Source of the DNA: Acanthochromis polyacanthus
Taxonomy: Eukaryota; Chordata; Actinopteri; Pomacentridae
NCBI RefSeq assembly: GCF_021347895.1
Contig: NC_067121.1
Coordinates: 36,071,974 to 36,135,973 of the forward strand
Length of the DNA: 64,000 nucleotides
Direction of reading: 5' to 3'
Numbering within the stretch: the stretch's first letter is position 1; each line of letters begins with the position of its first letter. Below the pieces are notes generated by a model. That model ran no database searches, was not told the origin of the DNA, and saw nothing but the letters and a program-made list of their open reading frames with translations. Shown in pieces: positions 51,601 to 57,165 of the stretch. The translations under genes were made by a program, and so were the position numbers.

Positions 51601-54517
51601 TCAAATAGTTGGACCGAGGTCTGGTTACTTACGCCATATCTCTGACACTGCCTTGTGATTTGAAGGTATTGTGTTATCTCAAATACTTTAGAGTCAAGCC
51701 TCTGTCTCTGGGTCAGGCTGCACAGGAAATCACAGGGGAGGATCCACTTTCTCTGTCCATATTTGTTAGTCAATCAGCTGTCTGCTAGCCACCTTGTAAA
51801 TTCCCGGGGTCAAATAAATGACAGGAGACCACAGCCTCACCCAGATTTCACTACAAAATCATGAGTTTTGCATCTGCTTAAGTTATAAAACTTTTCTTTC
51901 ATCGCAAAGTTTTCTTGCATAACCAAAAACACATCAAAAAGGCAAAGAATTGTAATGTGCTGCACATGTCCACAAAAACAAGAGGAAGTCTACAGCTTTA
52001 AAAAGAATGAATGATGTAGTTTTATTCATTTCTAACAGTTCATGATAAGGGAGAGAGGCCAAATGCAGTGGATCCAACAATGCTTTTGTAATTCGTATCG
52101 CTCAATTTTTATAATTTAAATACTAATTTGTAAACATACACTGTAAAAATATTAACAAGGTTGTTTGACTCTATAATTTTTAACCTGGCTGCATCAAAAT
52201 CTTAAGTAGTGAAGCTAACAAACTAACCACACCAACTTTATGCTTCAGATTTAATCAAAAGTTTTTTGTAATGATAAGAACAAGGCCTTTCATGTTGTAT
52301 GCATTGAAATAGTAGACAACACAAAAATGACTCGTAAAACCAACAAACTGCTATTGACATCTTGGTTTGTAAAACCCCCCCCAAAATTATTGTTGTTTGA
52401 ACTAAACATCTTGTTGTATTAATTAGAAATAGCTAGGTTTTCAAATATAATAAAAAGGGGGCTTAAAGAAATTGAAGGAACTCAAATGAACTCTCCTGTC
52501 TTGAAATATTAAGGCCATTCAAAATATTGAACTGTTTAACTTGGCAACATAACTTGCAGGTGAGGTTGGCCTCACTCTCCACATTTAAGCATTGGCTGGA
52601 CACCATTAACCGCAATGCAATTCTCTGTCATGGTGGCCTGTTGCTAGCTAACCCCCCAATGCTCTTGACAACACAGACACTAAAAACCAACAAACAAAAC
52701 TAAAAACACAGCACAACCAAAAGAGTAACCACAACAAAAAGTCCTATGGTTGTTTGTGTTACCAACATGCAGTGTGACTCCTATGGTCCCTAAACACAGC
52801 AGAAGAGATGCAGTCTTCCATCTCAATTAACTGTAAGAGGCTCCACCTGCTGGCACAACCAGGTAGTACCGCTAATGGACAGTATTTTCCTGACAATCAT
52901 GAGCAGCCTTAAAACAAACTCCAACAGTCTTACAAGAAAACAACTCAAGTTCATATGCATTTTTACAAGGAAAACCCACAGTTTTAGGGGTTTCCCAATG
53001 CTGAGGTGGATTTGGTAAAAAACAAAACAAAAAGTTGTTTTTCTGTTCATATATTAACTGCCGCACGGATGTGTGAATTGCGCCTCATACCGCACAAAGA
53101 AAAACATCCTGTGGATGTTTCTGAAAGGCTGTGACTTTACACCTCATACAGGATATAGCTGCTGGTTACAGATTGAGCTGCAGCACCATATGAATGTGAT
53201 TATTTCTGAGGTATGCTAAGCACAGTGGGCGGACATAGCCCAGGAGCTCTGGAGAACAAAAACTTCCTACTGTGTTTGGGCACCATCAATGGAAAGCACA
53301 TACAAATCAAACACCTCTAAACTGCAGCACAACTACTACAGTTACAACTCTTTTAAACAGTAAAGGTGTGGATAATGAGGAATATCCTCTTACAGCCTCA
53401 TCTCATAACAATCATTTGTTAAAAACACCATTTGCTTTCCTGCCATGCACCTTGCGTAACTTTGCCAACGTGCTAACCTGGAAAGCGTGAATTTGATGTT
53501 TAGCAGCTGTTGAAAGCCTTGATTATACTTCCATGCGGACACACATGGACAGCTGTGGACATGTAGTTGTTGCTATTCAGCTACCTTTGTAGTCTGCAGA
53601 CGTTCACTTGAAAGTCTCCTTTCCATACATGATCTGTAGGTCTTATCTGCTTGTTCTGTGCATGCACACCACTGTCAACATGTGTACTACTGTCACATAG
53701 TTGGATAAACATAAATTTAGAGTTGAAGATGACTAAATTTATCTCAAATGGACGCTGAGTATCCTTTACATATTCAAGGCAGCAAGACAGTATAAAATTG
53801 GCCTTAAAAGTTGAGATCAAAAGTTATTTTTCACATAGGAATCCAGAATTTGTAAAACAAACAAACAAACAAAAAACAAAACGATTTTACCATATTGTCC
53901 ATTTCAGATTACTATGGGATCTTTTAAAAAAAATTGGGGACTCAAATTTTGTAACTTAAATACATATTTTAAAAAAAAAAAGTAATTTAAATGTGCACAT
54001 TATTAATTATGCCTCCAAATTATGCATGACTTAAAATTCTTACAATTCCATTTTCAAGAGGTACAGTAAAGCCATCTAAAAAACATGAATAATCTGTTGA
54101 TTCATATTTCACAATAAGAGAACAAATATATGTTCTCCCTTCTGCTAGTCAACACTCATAGTAGAGCAGTACTTTTTGAACAGACAGAAAAATTATTTGA
54201 TTGATGGTTTGATATTCCTATGTTAATTCAGATTCTCCATCTGCATCTATGGCTACATCTATGGATGTTTAAATCAATGGTTCTATCTCTGCTGCTCCGA
54301 TTTTGGAGTCTCAAACTTCCAGAAGTCTCCTATGAAAATGTTTTTACGACTGAGTGTAATATTGTTTTCTATGGCAGACACAGCGCTTATCCATTTCCTG
54401 TGGCTGCATTGCCTAACTGCTATCCTTATGTGCTTTGTTTCCCAGAGCATAATTTGCACAGGGATGATGAAGTGGTACCCTGACCCGCAACACATCCATT
54501 GCATCCAGTCATGTGAG
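7525..54517 (+). CDS. pappa2: Pappalysin-2 (PAPP-A2) gene, partial, 21 exons
   Basis: Secreted zinc metalloproteinase of the pappalysin (metzincin) family; family members cleave IGF-binding proteins (IGFBP-5 and IGFBP-3 for PAPP-A2), releasing IGF, and are restrained by stanniocalcins. Seen here: catalytic exons with [11 protein letters not shown] and the NYMSYT Met-turn, a central region, then five CCP modules. Phrases such as [27 protein letters not shown] and HCIQSCE fit PAPP-A2 as I remember it better than PAPP-A (which has FETGDLCNDT and CMEDGLWSFPE). All exons have AG acceptors and GT donors in compatible phases, giving 1048 codons without a stop. Missing: the N-terminal exons (signal peptide, laminin-G-like part, LNR1/2) and the last exon(s) with LNR3. 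Nothing suggests a pseudogene; the one weak point is the donor of exon 13. Exon numbers below count within this window only. Confidence 0.93.
7674..11532 (+). other. pappa2: Intron between exons 1 and 2
   Basis: 3.9 kb of AT-rich DNA with GTGAGC donor and TTCTCAG acceptor. I see no gene inside. A short (TCA)n run lies at about 11388-11412. The C/T-rich stretch near 7740-7890 gives open frames but has no coding features. Confidence 0.75.
11533..11672 (+). CDS. pappa2: pappa2 exon 2: zinc-binding active site
   Basis: Carries the elongated metzincin motif HExxHxxGxxH as [11 protein letters not shown] at 11592-11624: three zinc-ligand histidines and the catalytic Glu. It is preceded by [17 protein letters not shown] and followed by [16 protein letters not shown]. 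The acceptor is TTCTCAG and the donor is CAG/GTAAAG at 11673, phase 0. All catalytic residues are intact, so this part of the enzyme looks functional. It is the strongest single piece of evidence for the family. Confidence 0.96.
11908..12061 (+). CDS. pappa2: pappa2 exon 3: Met-turn segment
   Basis: Encodes [20 protein letters not shown] and continues through a cysteine-rich stretch to [10 protein letters not shown], where the Met (12049-12051) is the metzincin Met-turn under the zinc site. The [16 protein letters not shown] wording favours PAPP-A2. The acceptor is TTCACAG and the donor GTACAT at 12062; the final base is the first base of an Asp codon (phase 1). The intron before it is only 235 bp. 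Confidence 0.95.
12062..13907 (+). other. pappa2: Introns flanking exon 4 (12062-12717 and 12911-13907)
   Basis: Two short introns of 656 and 997 bp around exon 4 (12718-12910). No repeats or genes recognised beyond short A/T runs. Confidence 0.8.
12718..12910 (+). CDS. pappa2: pappa2 exon 4: end of catalytic domain, start of next module
   Basis: Reads [20 protein letters not shown], then [20 protein letters not shown] and, after an ~18-residue gap, [12 protein letters not shown]. The [18 protein letters not shown] block is close to invariant in pappalysins. No ORF over the usual size cut-off marks this exon, but the frame is open and joined in phase to both neighbours (acceptor TTCAG, donor AGAG/GTACAC at 12911, phase 2). 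Confidence 0.94.
13908..14041 (+). CDS. pappa2: pappa2 exon 5
   Basis: Reads [19 protein letters not shown], then [20 protein letters not shown] and PEEAIG. It matches the segment with C-x2-C, DGTFRQY and [14 protein letters not shown] in PAPP-A2. The acceptor is GTCGTAG at 13901-13907 after a T-rich stretch; the donor is GTAAAT at 14042, phase 1. The Ser at the 5' boundary is split (AG/C). Confidence 0.94.
14042..19942 (+). other. pappa2: Intron between exons 5 and 6 (5.9 kb)
   Basis: Holds one minus-strand SINE (16321-16698) and A- and purine-rich stretches (14920-14990, 17120-17400). A 160-codon open frame lies on the minus strand at 18988-19470, but nothing in it is recognisable and I treat it as chance. 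Confidence 0.75.
16321..16698 (-). mobile_element. tRNA-derived SINE with L2-type tail and target-site duplication
   Basis: Read on the minus strand: a tRNA-like head (GTGGTTAGCACTTTCGCC with a B-box-like GTTTGAATCC, near 16630-16690), a body with GGGAGAACATGCAAAC on the + strand, then a tail containing AGCTGGGATAGGCTCCAGC, typical of L2-clade LINE 3' ends, and a (GGAT)n repeat (+ strand CCAT repeat at 16320-16343). A perfect 13-bp duplication TATTTGATTCCAT flanks it (16311-16323, overlapping the tail repeat, and 16699-16711). The perfect duplication indicates a fairly young insertion. Confidence 0.85.
19943..20125 (+). CDS. pappa2: pappa2 exon 6
   Basis: Reads [20 protein letters not shown], then [20 protein letters not shown] and [10 protein letters not shown]. 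[13 protein letters not shown] and the EGC/LTLWVT motifs match PAPP-A2 closely. NVT is a potential N-glycosylation site. The acceptor is TTTACCCCAG and the donor is TCAA/GTAAGC at 20126, phase 1. Confidence 0.95.
20126..20765 (+). other. pappa2: Intron between exons 6 and 7
   Basis: 640 bp, GTAAGC to CTGTCTCAG. Nothing recognisable inside. Confidence 0.8.
20766..21069 (+). CDS. pappa2: pappa2 exon 7 (longest exon seen, 304 bp)
   Basis: Reads [56 protein letters not shown] and [36 protein letters not shown] and PLCSGC.P are family signatures. The acceptor is CCTGTCTCAG and the donor AG/GTAAAG at 21070, phase 2. Ends TLQTFTD-, aligning with KFTD of the family before the next exon. Confidence 0.95.
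21070..25374 (+). other. pappa2: Intron between exons 7 and 8 (4.3 kb)
   Basis: Includes a strongly purine-rich + strand (about 22180-22370), a poly-A run (23626-23640) and a short TCTTG repeat (24843-24862) right after GATCAATAAAA, which may be a degraded retroelement tail. No gene seen. Confidence 0.7.
22180..22370 (+). repeat. Purine-rich (GA) low-complexity stretch
   Basis: The + strand is dominated by G and A (repeated GAGAGG, GAGGAG, GGAGAG units, e.g. 22250-22320). Open frames on the minus strand here are pure consequences of the composition. Confidence 0.8.
25375..25503 (+). CDS. pappa2: pappa2 exon 8
   Basis: Reads [20 protein letters not shown] then [20 protein letters not shown] and LIQ, matching MYQYQVLAEAGG and HIHGAPYCGDG of PAPP-A2. 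The acceptor is CCCTTCAG. The donor is less certain: GTCTGT at 25504 keeps frame and gives [15 protein letters not shown], two residues shorter than the family; GTTTAC at 25513 also keeps frame and gives [18 protein letters not shown], one residue longer. Neither is a strong consensus donor. Confidence 0.88.
25607..25692 (+). CDS. pappa2: pappa2 exon 9 (86 bp)
   Basis: Short exon reading [20 protein letters not shown] then KEVGFNCNG, matching [26 protein letters not shown]. The cysteine pattern is fully kept. The acceptor is CTCTCTGCAG (25597-25606) and the donor GTGAGT at 25693 (strong), phase 1. The preceding intron is only 103 bp. Confidence 0.93.
25693..31280 (+). other. pappa2: Intron between exons 9 and 10 (5.6 kb)
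   Basis: Contains a Tc1-like element (27061-28181), homopolymer runs (poly-T 26620-26637 and 29517-29532, poly-A 28911-28927) and otherwise unrecognised AT-rich DNA. Confidence 0.75.
27061..28181 (+). mobile_element. Degenerate Tc1-like DNA transposon
   Basis: The left end CACTGAACTGCCACAACATT pairs with the right end (GTTGTAGCTGTTCGGTG, ending 28181) as terminal inverted repeats with a few mismatches. A TA dinucleotide flanks both sides (27059-27060 and 28182-28183), the target site of the Tc1/mariner superfamily. Inside are remnants of transposase sequence on the + strand: the region around 27440-27500 and 27740-27960 resembles the widespread fish Tc1 consensus, but with stops, frameshifts and internal loss (1.1 kb against the usual ~1.6 kb). 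It cannot encode a working transposase. Confidence 0.85.
31281..31477 (+). CDS. pappa2: pappa2 exon 10
   Basis: Reads [40 protein letters not shown] and [25 protein letters not shown]...GDG.CE.FER, DCG.YTP.GY.DQWA and SH.D match both pappalysins. The acceptor is CTCCCAAG and the donor AAG/GTATGA at 31478, phase 0. The preceding intron is 5.6 kb and contains a Tc1-like element. Confidence 0.95.
31478..33468 (+). other. pappa2: Intron between exons 10 and 11
   Basis: 2.0 kb, GTATGA to GTGTGAAG. Nothing recognisable beyond AT-rich sequence. Confidence 0.75.
33469..33582 (+). CDS. pappa2: pappa2 exon 11 (114 bp, phase 0-0)
   Basis: Reads [20 protein letters not shown] then [18 protein letters not shown], matching GWFPC and EVWLK in PAPP-A2. 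The acceptor is TTCCGTGTGAAG, chosen because the preceding exon ends in phase 0 and LC aligns with the conserved Ile-Cys. The donor GTATGT at 33583 runs directly into a (GT)n microsatellite. Because the exon is 38 codons with both ends in phase 0, skipping it would leave the frame intact. Confidence 0.92.
33586..33634 (+). repeat. (GT)n microsatellite abutting a splice donor
   Basis: About 24 uninterrupted TG/GT units. The donor GTATGT of exon 11 begins at 33583, so the repeat overlaps the end of the donor and continues into the intron. The repeat length is probably polymorphic. Confidence 0.97.
33635..36187 (+). other. pappa2: Rest of intron between exons 11 and 12
   Basis: About 2.6 kb with a C/T-rich stretch (34440-34960). 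No gene, no named repeat. Confidence 0.7.
36188..36323 (+). CDS. pappa2: pappa2 exon 12
   Basis: Reads [20 protein letters not shown] then [20 protein letters not shown] and KNHSLG, matching the family segment with TDG...GE...TVTLYLTD..GSNHSLG. The acceptor is GAAACAG and the donor GTACTT at 36324, phase 1. The following intron is only 93 bp. NHS is a potential N-glycosylation site. Confidence 0.94.
36417..36591 (+). CDS. pappa2: pappa2 exon 13 (3' end uncertain)
   Basis: Reads [40 protein letters not shown] and [28 protein letters not shown] and FSSP.V.I..VALRTS are family signatures. The 5' end (CTTCCCAG) is clear. Three possible 3' ends exist: GTGCGC at 36592 (GT, keeps the frame into exon 14, but loses one expected cysteine), GTGGGC at 36606 (GT, breaks frame) and a GC donor at 36610 (keeps frame and both cysteines, poor consensus). 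Without splicing the frame stops at 36680-36682. The end given is the only frame-compatible GT. Confidence 0.85.
36606..37871 (+). other. pappa2: Intron between exons 13 and 14
   Basis: About 1.3 kb; its 5' end is uncertain (36592, 36606 or 36610). The 3' end has an unusually long pyrimidine tract (about 37800-37866). Nothing else recognised. Confidence 0.7.
37872..37937 (+). CDS. pappa2: pappa2 exon 14 (66 bp): start of CCP module 1
   Basis: Very short exon reading [20 protein letters not shown] then V, matching [23 protein letters not shown] of PAPP-A2. The acceptor follows an excellent pyrimidine tract (37800-37866) ending GCAATAG; the donor is CAG/GTGAGC at 37938, phase 2. The intron after it is just 87 bp. 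Confidence 0.9.
38025..38121 (+). CDS. pappa2: pappa2 exon 15: CCP module 1
   Basis: Reads [20 protein letters not shown] then [12 protein letters not shown], matching NCT...KCAITCQRGFALQ of PAPP-A2. The acceptor is TCTCTGTAG and the donor CAG/GTACAC at 38122, phase 0. CCP (sushi) modules in pappalysins bind cell-surface glycosaminoglycan in PAPP-A; whether PAPP-A2 does so is less clear. Confidence 0.92.
38122..40046 (+). other. pappa2: Intron between exons 15 and 16
   Basis: 1.9 kb of very AT-rich DNA (notably 38930-39040). Nothing recognisable inside. Confidence 0.75.
40047..40224 (+). CDS. pappa2: pappa2 exon 16: end of CCP1 and start of CCP2
   Basis: Reads [40 protein letters not shown] and [19 protein letters not shown]. 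The C..G.WD..VSC.PVDCG.PD and FSC.EGT.F...CS..C patterns mark the junction of two CCP modules. The acceptor is CTCCTTCCAG and the donor CAAG/GTAACT at 40225, phase 1. The palindromic element lies 180 bp into the following intron. Confidence 0.95.
40404..41114. mobile_element. Near-perfect long palindrome, foldback-like element
   Basis: The left arm 40404-40679 and right arm 40839-41114, 276 nt each, are reverse complements with only 4 mismatches and no gaps, around a 159-nt spacer. Outer ends begin CGGTCTCACGGGGATTCG. Each arm holds a 46-nt block (40546-40591 and 40634-40679 in the left arm) repeated at 88-bp spacing with one mismatch; a third partial copy sits in the spacer (from about 40754). 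The spacer also has a 17-nt perfect hairpin (40685-40701/40706-40722, loop TATT). Eight GCGGCCGC sites fall in 40584-40934. No flanking duplication or transposase is evident. Open frames in the two arms are mirror copies of one another and are not taken as genes. Confidence 0.9.
43409..43660 (+). mobile_element. tRNA-derived SINE (fish type)
   Basis: Starts GGGGCGGCATGGCTCAGTGG: the A-box-like TGGCTCAGTGGG at 43419-43430 and a perfect B-box GGTTCGATCC at 43463-43472. The body has GGGTCGTGGTTAGCGCCTTG and the tail AGCGCTATATAAATAC, which I recognise as a widespread percomorph SINE. It is not a tRNA gene: no full cloverleaf, and it continues ~180 bp past the tRNA part. No clear target-site duplication seen. 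Confidence 0.85.
44146..44359 (+). CDS. pappa2: pappa2 exon 17: end of CCP2 and most of CCP3
   Basis: Reads [40 protein letters not shown] and [36 protein letters not shown] and NHDVG..CKY.C.PGYYV are PAPP-A2-type motifs. The acceptor is GTCCTCCTCAG and the donor CGAG/GTATGT at 44360, phase 2. The basic stretch LKKKTPR at the 3' end sits in an exposed loop in related sequences (inference). Confidence 0.95.
44360..45811 (+). other. pappa2: Intron between exons 17 and 18
   Basis: 1.45 kb, GTATGT to GTCTCTAG. No repeat or gene recognised. Confidence 0.75.
45812..45980 (+). CDS. pappa2: pappa2 exon 18: end of CCP3 and CCP4
   Basis: Reads [40 protein letters not shown] and [23 protein letters not shown]...C.P..C..P..VF.GMY.CTNGF matches PAPP-A2 closely. 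The acceptor is TTGTCTCTAG and the donor CAT/GTAAGA at 45981, phase 0. Confidence 0.95.
45981..46685 (+). other. pappa2: Intron between exons 18 and 19
   Basis: 705 bp, GTAAGA to GTGTCCAG. Nothing recognised. Confidence 0.8.
46686..46818 (+). CDS. pappa2: pappa2 exon 19: end of CCP4 and start of CCP5
   Basis: Reads [20 protein letters not shown] then [20 protein letters not shown] and GMDIG. CTK.G.WT..F..C..LQG.C..PP..LNSVEY.C.QG..IG is diagnostic. The acceptor is GTGTCCAG and the donor TAG/GTGAGT at 46819 (strong), phase 1. Confidence 0.95.
46819..48052 (+). other. pappa2: Intron between exons 19 and 20
   Basis: 1.2 kb with a short (CA)n run at about 47847-47868. Nothing else recognised. 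Confidence 0.8.
48053..48174 (+). CDS. pappa2: pappa2 exon 20: CCP5
   Basis: Reads [20 protein letters not shown] then [20 protein letters not shown], matching AVCSPLC...[23 protein letters not shown]. NGT is a potential N-glycosylation site, as NIT is in the human protein at nearly the same place. The acceptor is TTTTTTTCACAG and the donor GAG/GTGAGA at 48175, phase 0. Confidence 0.95.
48771..49117 (+). mobile_element. Diverged SINE of the same family as 16321-16698, opposite orientation
   Basis: A tRNA-like head with B-box-like GGTTCACATCC (48808-48818), body with ATGTTCTCCCTGTGCATGCG and CTTCCTCCCACAGTCCAAAA, then the L2-type tail (CAGCTGGGATAGACTCCATC) and a short GGAT repeat. It is the plus-strand version of the copy at 16321-16698, more diverged. 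Confidence 0.8.
49270..49660 (+). repeat. Unnamed interspersed repeat
   Basis: Contains TTTGTTGATGAGTGGTTTTG, GGCTCCAGCCAGTGCCATTT and TTTGGAGCCAGCCTCAAGTG, a combination I recognise as a common fish repeat without being able to name it. A fragment occurs at 966-1010. Boundaries are approximate. Confidence 0.5.
54446..54517 (+). CDS. pappa2: pappa2 exon 21 (72 bp): end of CCP5, last exon in window
   Basis: Reads [20 protein letters not shown] then QSCE, matching [24 protein letters not shown]. In the family the next residues begin the third LNR module (CEPF.ADGWCD). The acceptor is TTTCCCAG and the donor GAG/GTAAGA at 54518 (strong), phase 0. The strong donor shows the gene continues; no exon with the LNR3 pattern was recognised in the remaining 9.5 kb. 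Confidence 0.94.
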
Positions 54518-55974
54518 GTAAGAGTCAAAACAGGAATTTCAAGGTACTATTTTATTTTTCCTTAAGCCTCATCTGTCCATGAAGGCCAGGACAGGAGGAA
54601 AATACTGATCCGTCCAGATATCAGTCTCACACAGGTCTATGAAACTGTCGACTGACTATCTATTTTAGGTATGACGGATGCATTATTTGGCGAAGGGTTC
54701 CAAAGTTATTTTTAGCAGATGGTGTTTTTAGTGCAGTAAGAGGACAAAAGTTCAAAGAAGTAAAAGACTGTTGTGAACATAACTGCATTTCCCTTTCGTA
54801 GCACGCGCGACTTTTATGACGCACAGTGTCCGTTTAAGAGTAATTCAGTTCTTACATAACATGTCTGATATGTGCTTTAGGGTGTTGTGAAAGGGTCAGA
54901 AGGGTCTCAGTTTGACTTTTATATTGTATCAACATTGAGATAGGGAATACTTACCCCTTAAAACAATTACACCATCTCTCCTCATAACCACATTAAATTT
55001 TTTGTTTCAGCCAGACATTTCCAGTAATATTAAACATGAAGCAAAACATGTTATATCCCTGTTGTCATCACTGCTCAAGATATCAGCGCCAGTGTGCAAT
55101 GTGCTTCACATTTCATGATGACAAATCTCAGGCAGAAACTGATATTCTAACACTTCACAAGAATCCCTTTTAAATCTGTCCAAAGAATTTTTTTCCCCCC
55201 CAGGAATCCTGGCATTGCCAAATGGTGTTATTCCTGCCAAGTCTAATGGATTATCTGATAAAGGAAAATAAATTAATCACTGGATTACCGTAGATGTAGA
55301 TTAATTATTTAGGCTGACACAATGCTTTTAAATCTTTCTTTCAAGTTCAACAACAGTCTACCTAGTGTGTGCTTTTAATGCTTTACAAAGGGAGCAGGAT
55401 AGTTTCCTTTATAGTTACAAGGCAATAATGTCAATTTTATGTGTATTTGCACTTTAGTTTCTTTTTATAGGCAACAATAGCTGCATACCTTAAGTAGGTG
55501 ATAATATACAAAACAAGGAAGTACAGGAGAAAACCCAAAGTCTGCATAGAGACAGGGTATGATCGACCGTGTTGCTATGGATAACACCGTGTTAAATGAA
55601 TGAACTCACTATGATTGGTTGACAGGTGATCAATGTGTTTCAATAAATTGTCATTAATACACAGAAATTGCAATTGCAATGCACCAAAACTGACTGTCAG
55701 TTATGGCTTTTAGCATACTGAATAAGGCCCCAGATTGCTATAAATTGGCGTTCATTCTGTGCTAGATAGATGAATTTTGTATTCAGGCTACAGTTAAGAC
55801 ACAGATTGTCAATATCAATGCCAAATTAAGATTTGCAGTTAATTATTATTTGACCAATGGGTTCTTCTGACTGGCAATGACATAAACAAGCGACAATATA
55901 TGATCAGAAGAAAAATATGAAGACATTGTGTTAGAGACGTTATGGATCAATTTATACCATTTCTACGTTTTTTT

Positions 55975-57165
55975 TGTATTTTTATGCTAAAAATGCCACA
56001 TCCAACATTATTCATACCCTTCCCATTGGCTACTGAATCATGTCAGAAACTTTATTTGCTACCATATCAATCAAACAGTTCCTACATTTACGAACAAGCT
56101 TTCTACATGTCTCCACTGGGATTTTTGACTGCTCCTCTTTGTGACGATCTCCAGGTCTTTGAGGTTGGAAGGCTTCCTTGCCATCACTCTGGTCTTCAGT
56201 TCCTTCTCGATGTGATTCAGATCTGGACTCTGGCTGACCCACTTTGAAATGTTGATATTGTTTTCTGTTAACCATTTCTTCACCACTTTGGCTACATGTT
56301 CGAGATCATTGTCTTGTTGGAAGGTCCAATGCTGTGCAAGGCCAAGTCTTTCTGCAGAACTGCCTGACGTTTTTTGCCAGAATCTTAATGCAATCGTCTT
56401 TTCTCATGATGCAATTCACTTTGATGAGGTTGCCTGGCCCACTGGTTGAAAAACTCCCCTAAAGCATTACGTTCCCATCACCATGCCTGACTGTGGGGAT
56501 GGTGTTCTTGGCATTGAATGCTTTTTCATCGTTCACCAAACAACTCCATTTCTGACTCATCTGATGACAGAACTGATGATCAGAAGCTTTCTTCTTTGTC
56601 CAGGTGAGCTTTTGCAAAGTCTAGGCGAGCCTTTGTTTGCCTGTCTTGGAAAAGAGTCCTTTGTGATTCGCGTCCATGGAGACAAGTCTTGTGCAGAGTC
56701 TGTGTTGAGATTTTGGTACTAGAATTGCCCAGATTCAAAAGGGTGGTCTATGTGGTGATCCTTCAACTTCTTTGATCACTCTTGTCAGTGCAGGGATCAC
56801 TTCTGGCTCCTATTATGAACTTTAAGATTTTTCACAATGTGGAACCCCACTGACACTTGAAAACACTTGGATGCAGTTTGTAGCCTTTTGCCACCTTGTG
56901 AGTAGCTAGAATGTGCAACTCTTTGTCACTGACTGACCCTATTAACAATTTAGTTTTAGTCATGACTTGTAATGGACAAGTTAGTGACTAAATAATTACT
57001 GCATGAATTGTTCTGAATTTATAGCGTGTTCGAATGACTTCAGAAATGGTCAAAATTTGGAACACTGGAATGAAAAAGAAGTTGCATTTTCTCAGAAACC
57101 TGCAACAATTTCAAAAGGGTATAAATAGTTTTGGACTTGGCATTTGTAGCAAAAAAATGCAATTC
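55975..57165 (-). mobile_element. Degenerate Tc1-like transposon remnant
   Basis: The minus strand encodes broken Tc1 transposase: KKWLTENNINIS and QSPDLNHIEKELKTRV (56071-56286), RKPSNLKDLE, and upstream RHGDGNVML followed by an in-frame stop where the family has Trp. The catalytic-end motif QSPDLNPIE is thus recognisable but the frame is split over two or more reading frames. Ends resemble each other as inverted repeats: ATTCATACCCTT (near 56010) against AAGGGTATAAAT (near 57115), each next to a GGCATTT/AAATGCC. Boundaries are approximate. Confidence 0.85.
56071..56722 (-). pseudogene. Broken Tc1-like transposase remnants
   Basis: Minus-strand frames carry the C-terminal half of a Tc1 transposase with QSPDLN..E, RPSNL-like and ANK-like endings, interrupted by at least one in-frame stop and frameshifts. 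The DNA-binding N-terminal part is not recognised. It is inactive. Confidence 0.8.

Larger units (their letters stand above)
48175..54445 (+). other. pappa2: Intron between exons 20 and 21 (6.3 kb)
   Basis: Contains a SINE-like copy (48771-49117), an unnamed interspersed repeat (about 49270-49660) and an AAAC run (53857-53880). The rest is unrecognised. Confidence 0.75.

Noticed and set aside
56483..56722. + strand open frame over the Tc1 remnant
   Set aside because: It is the antisense shadow of a broken transposase on the minus strand.
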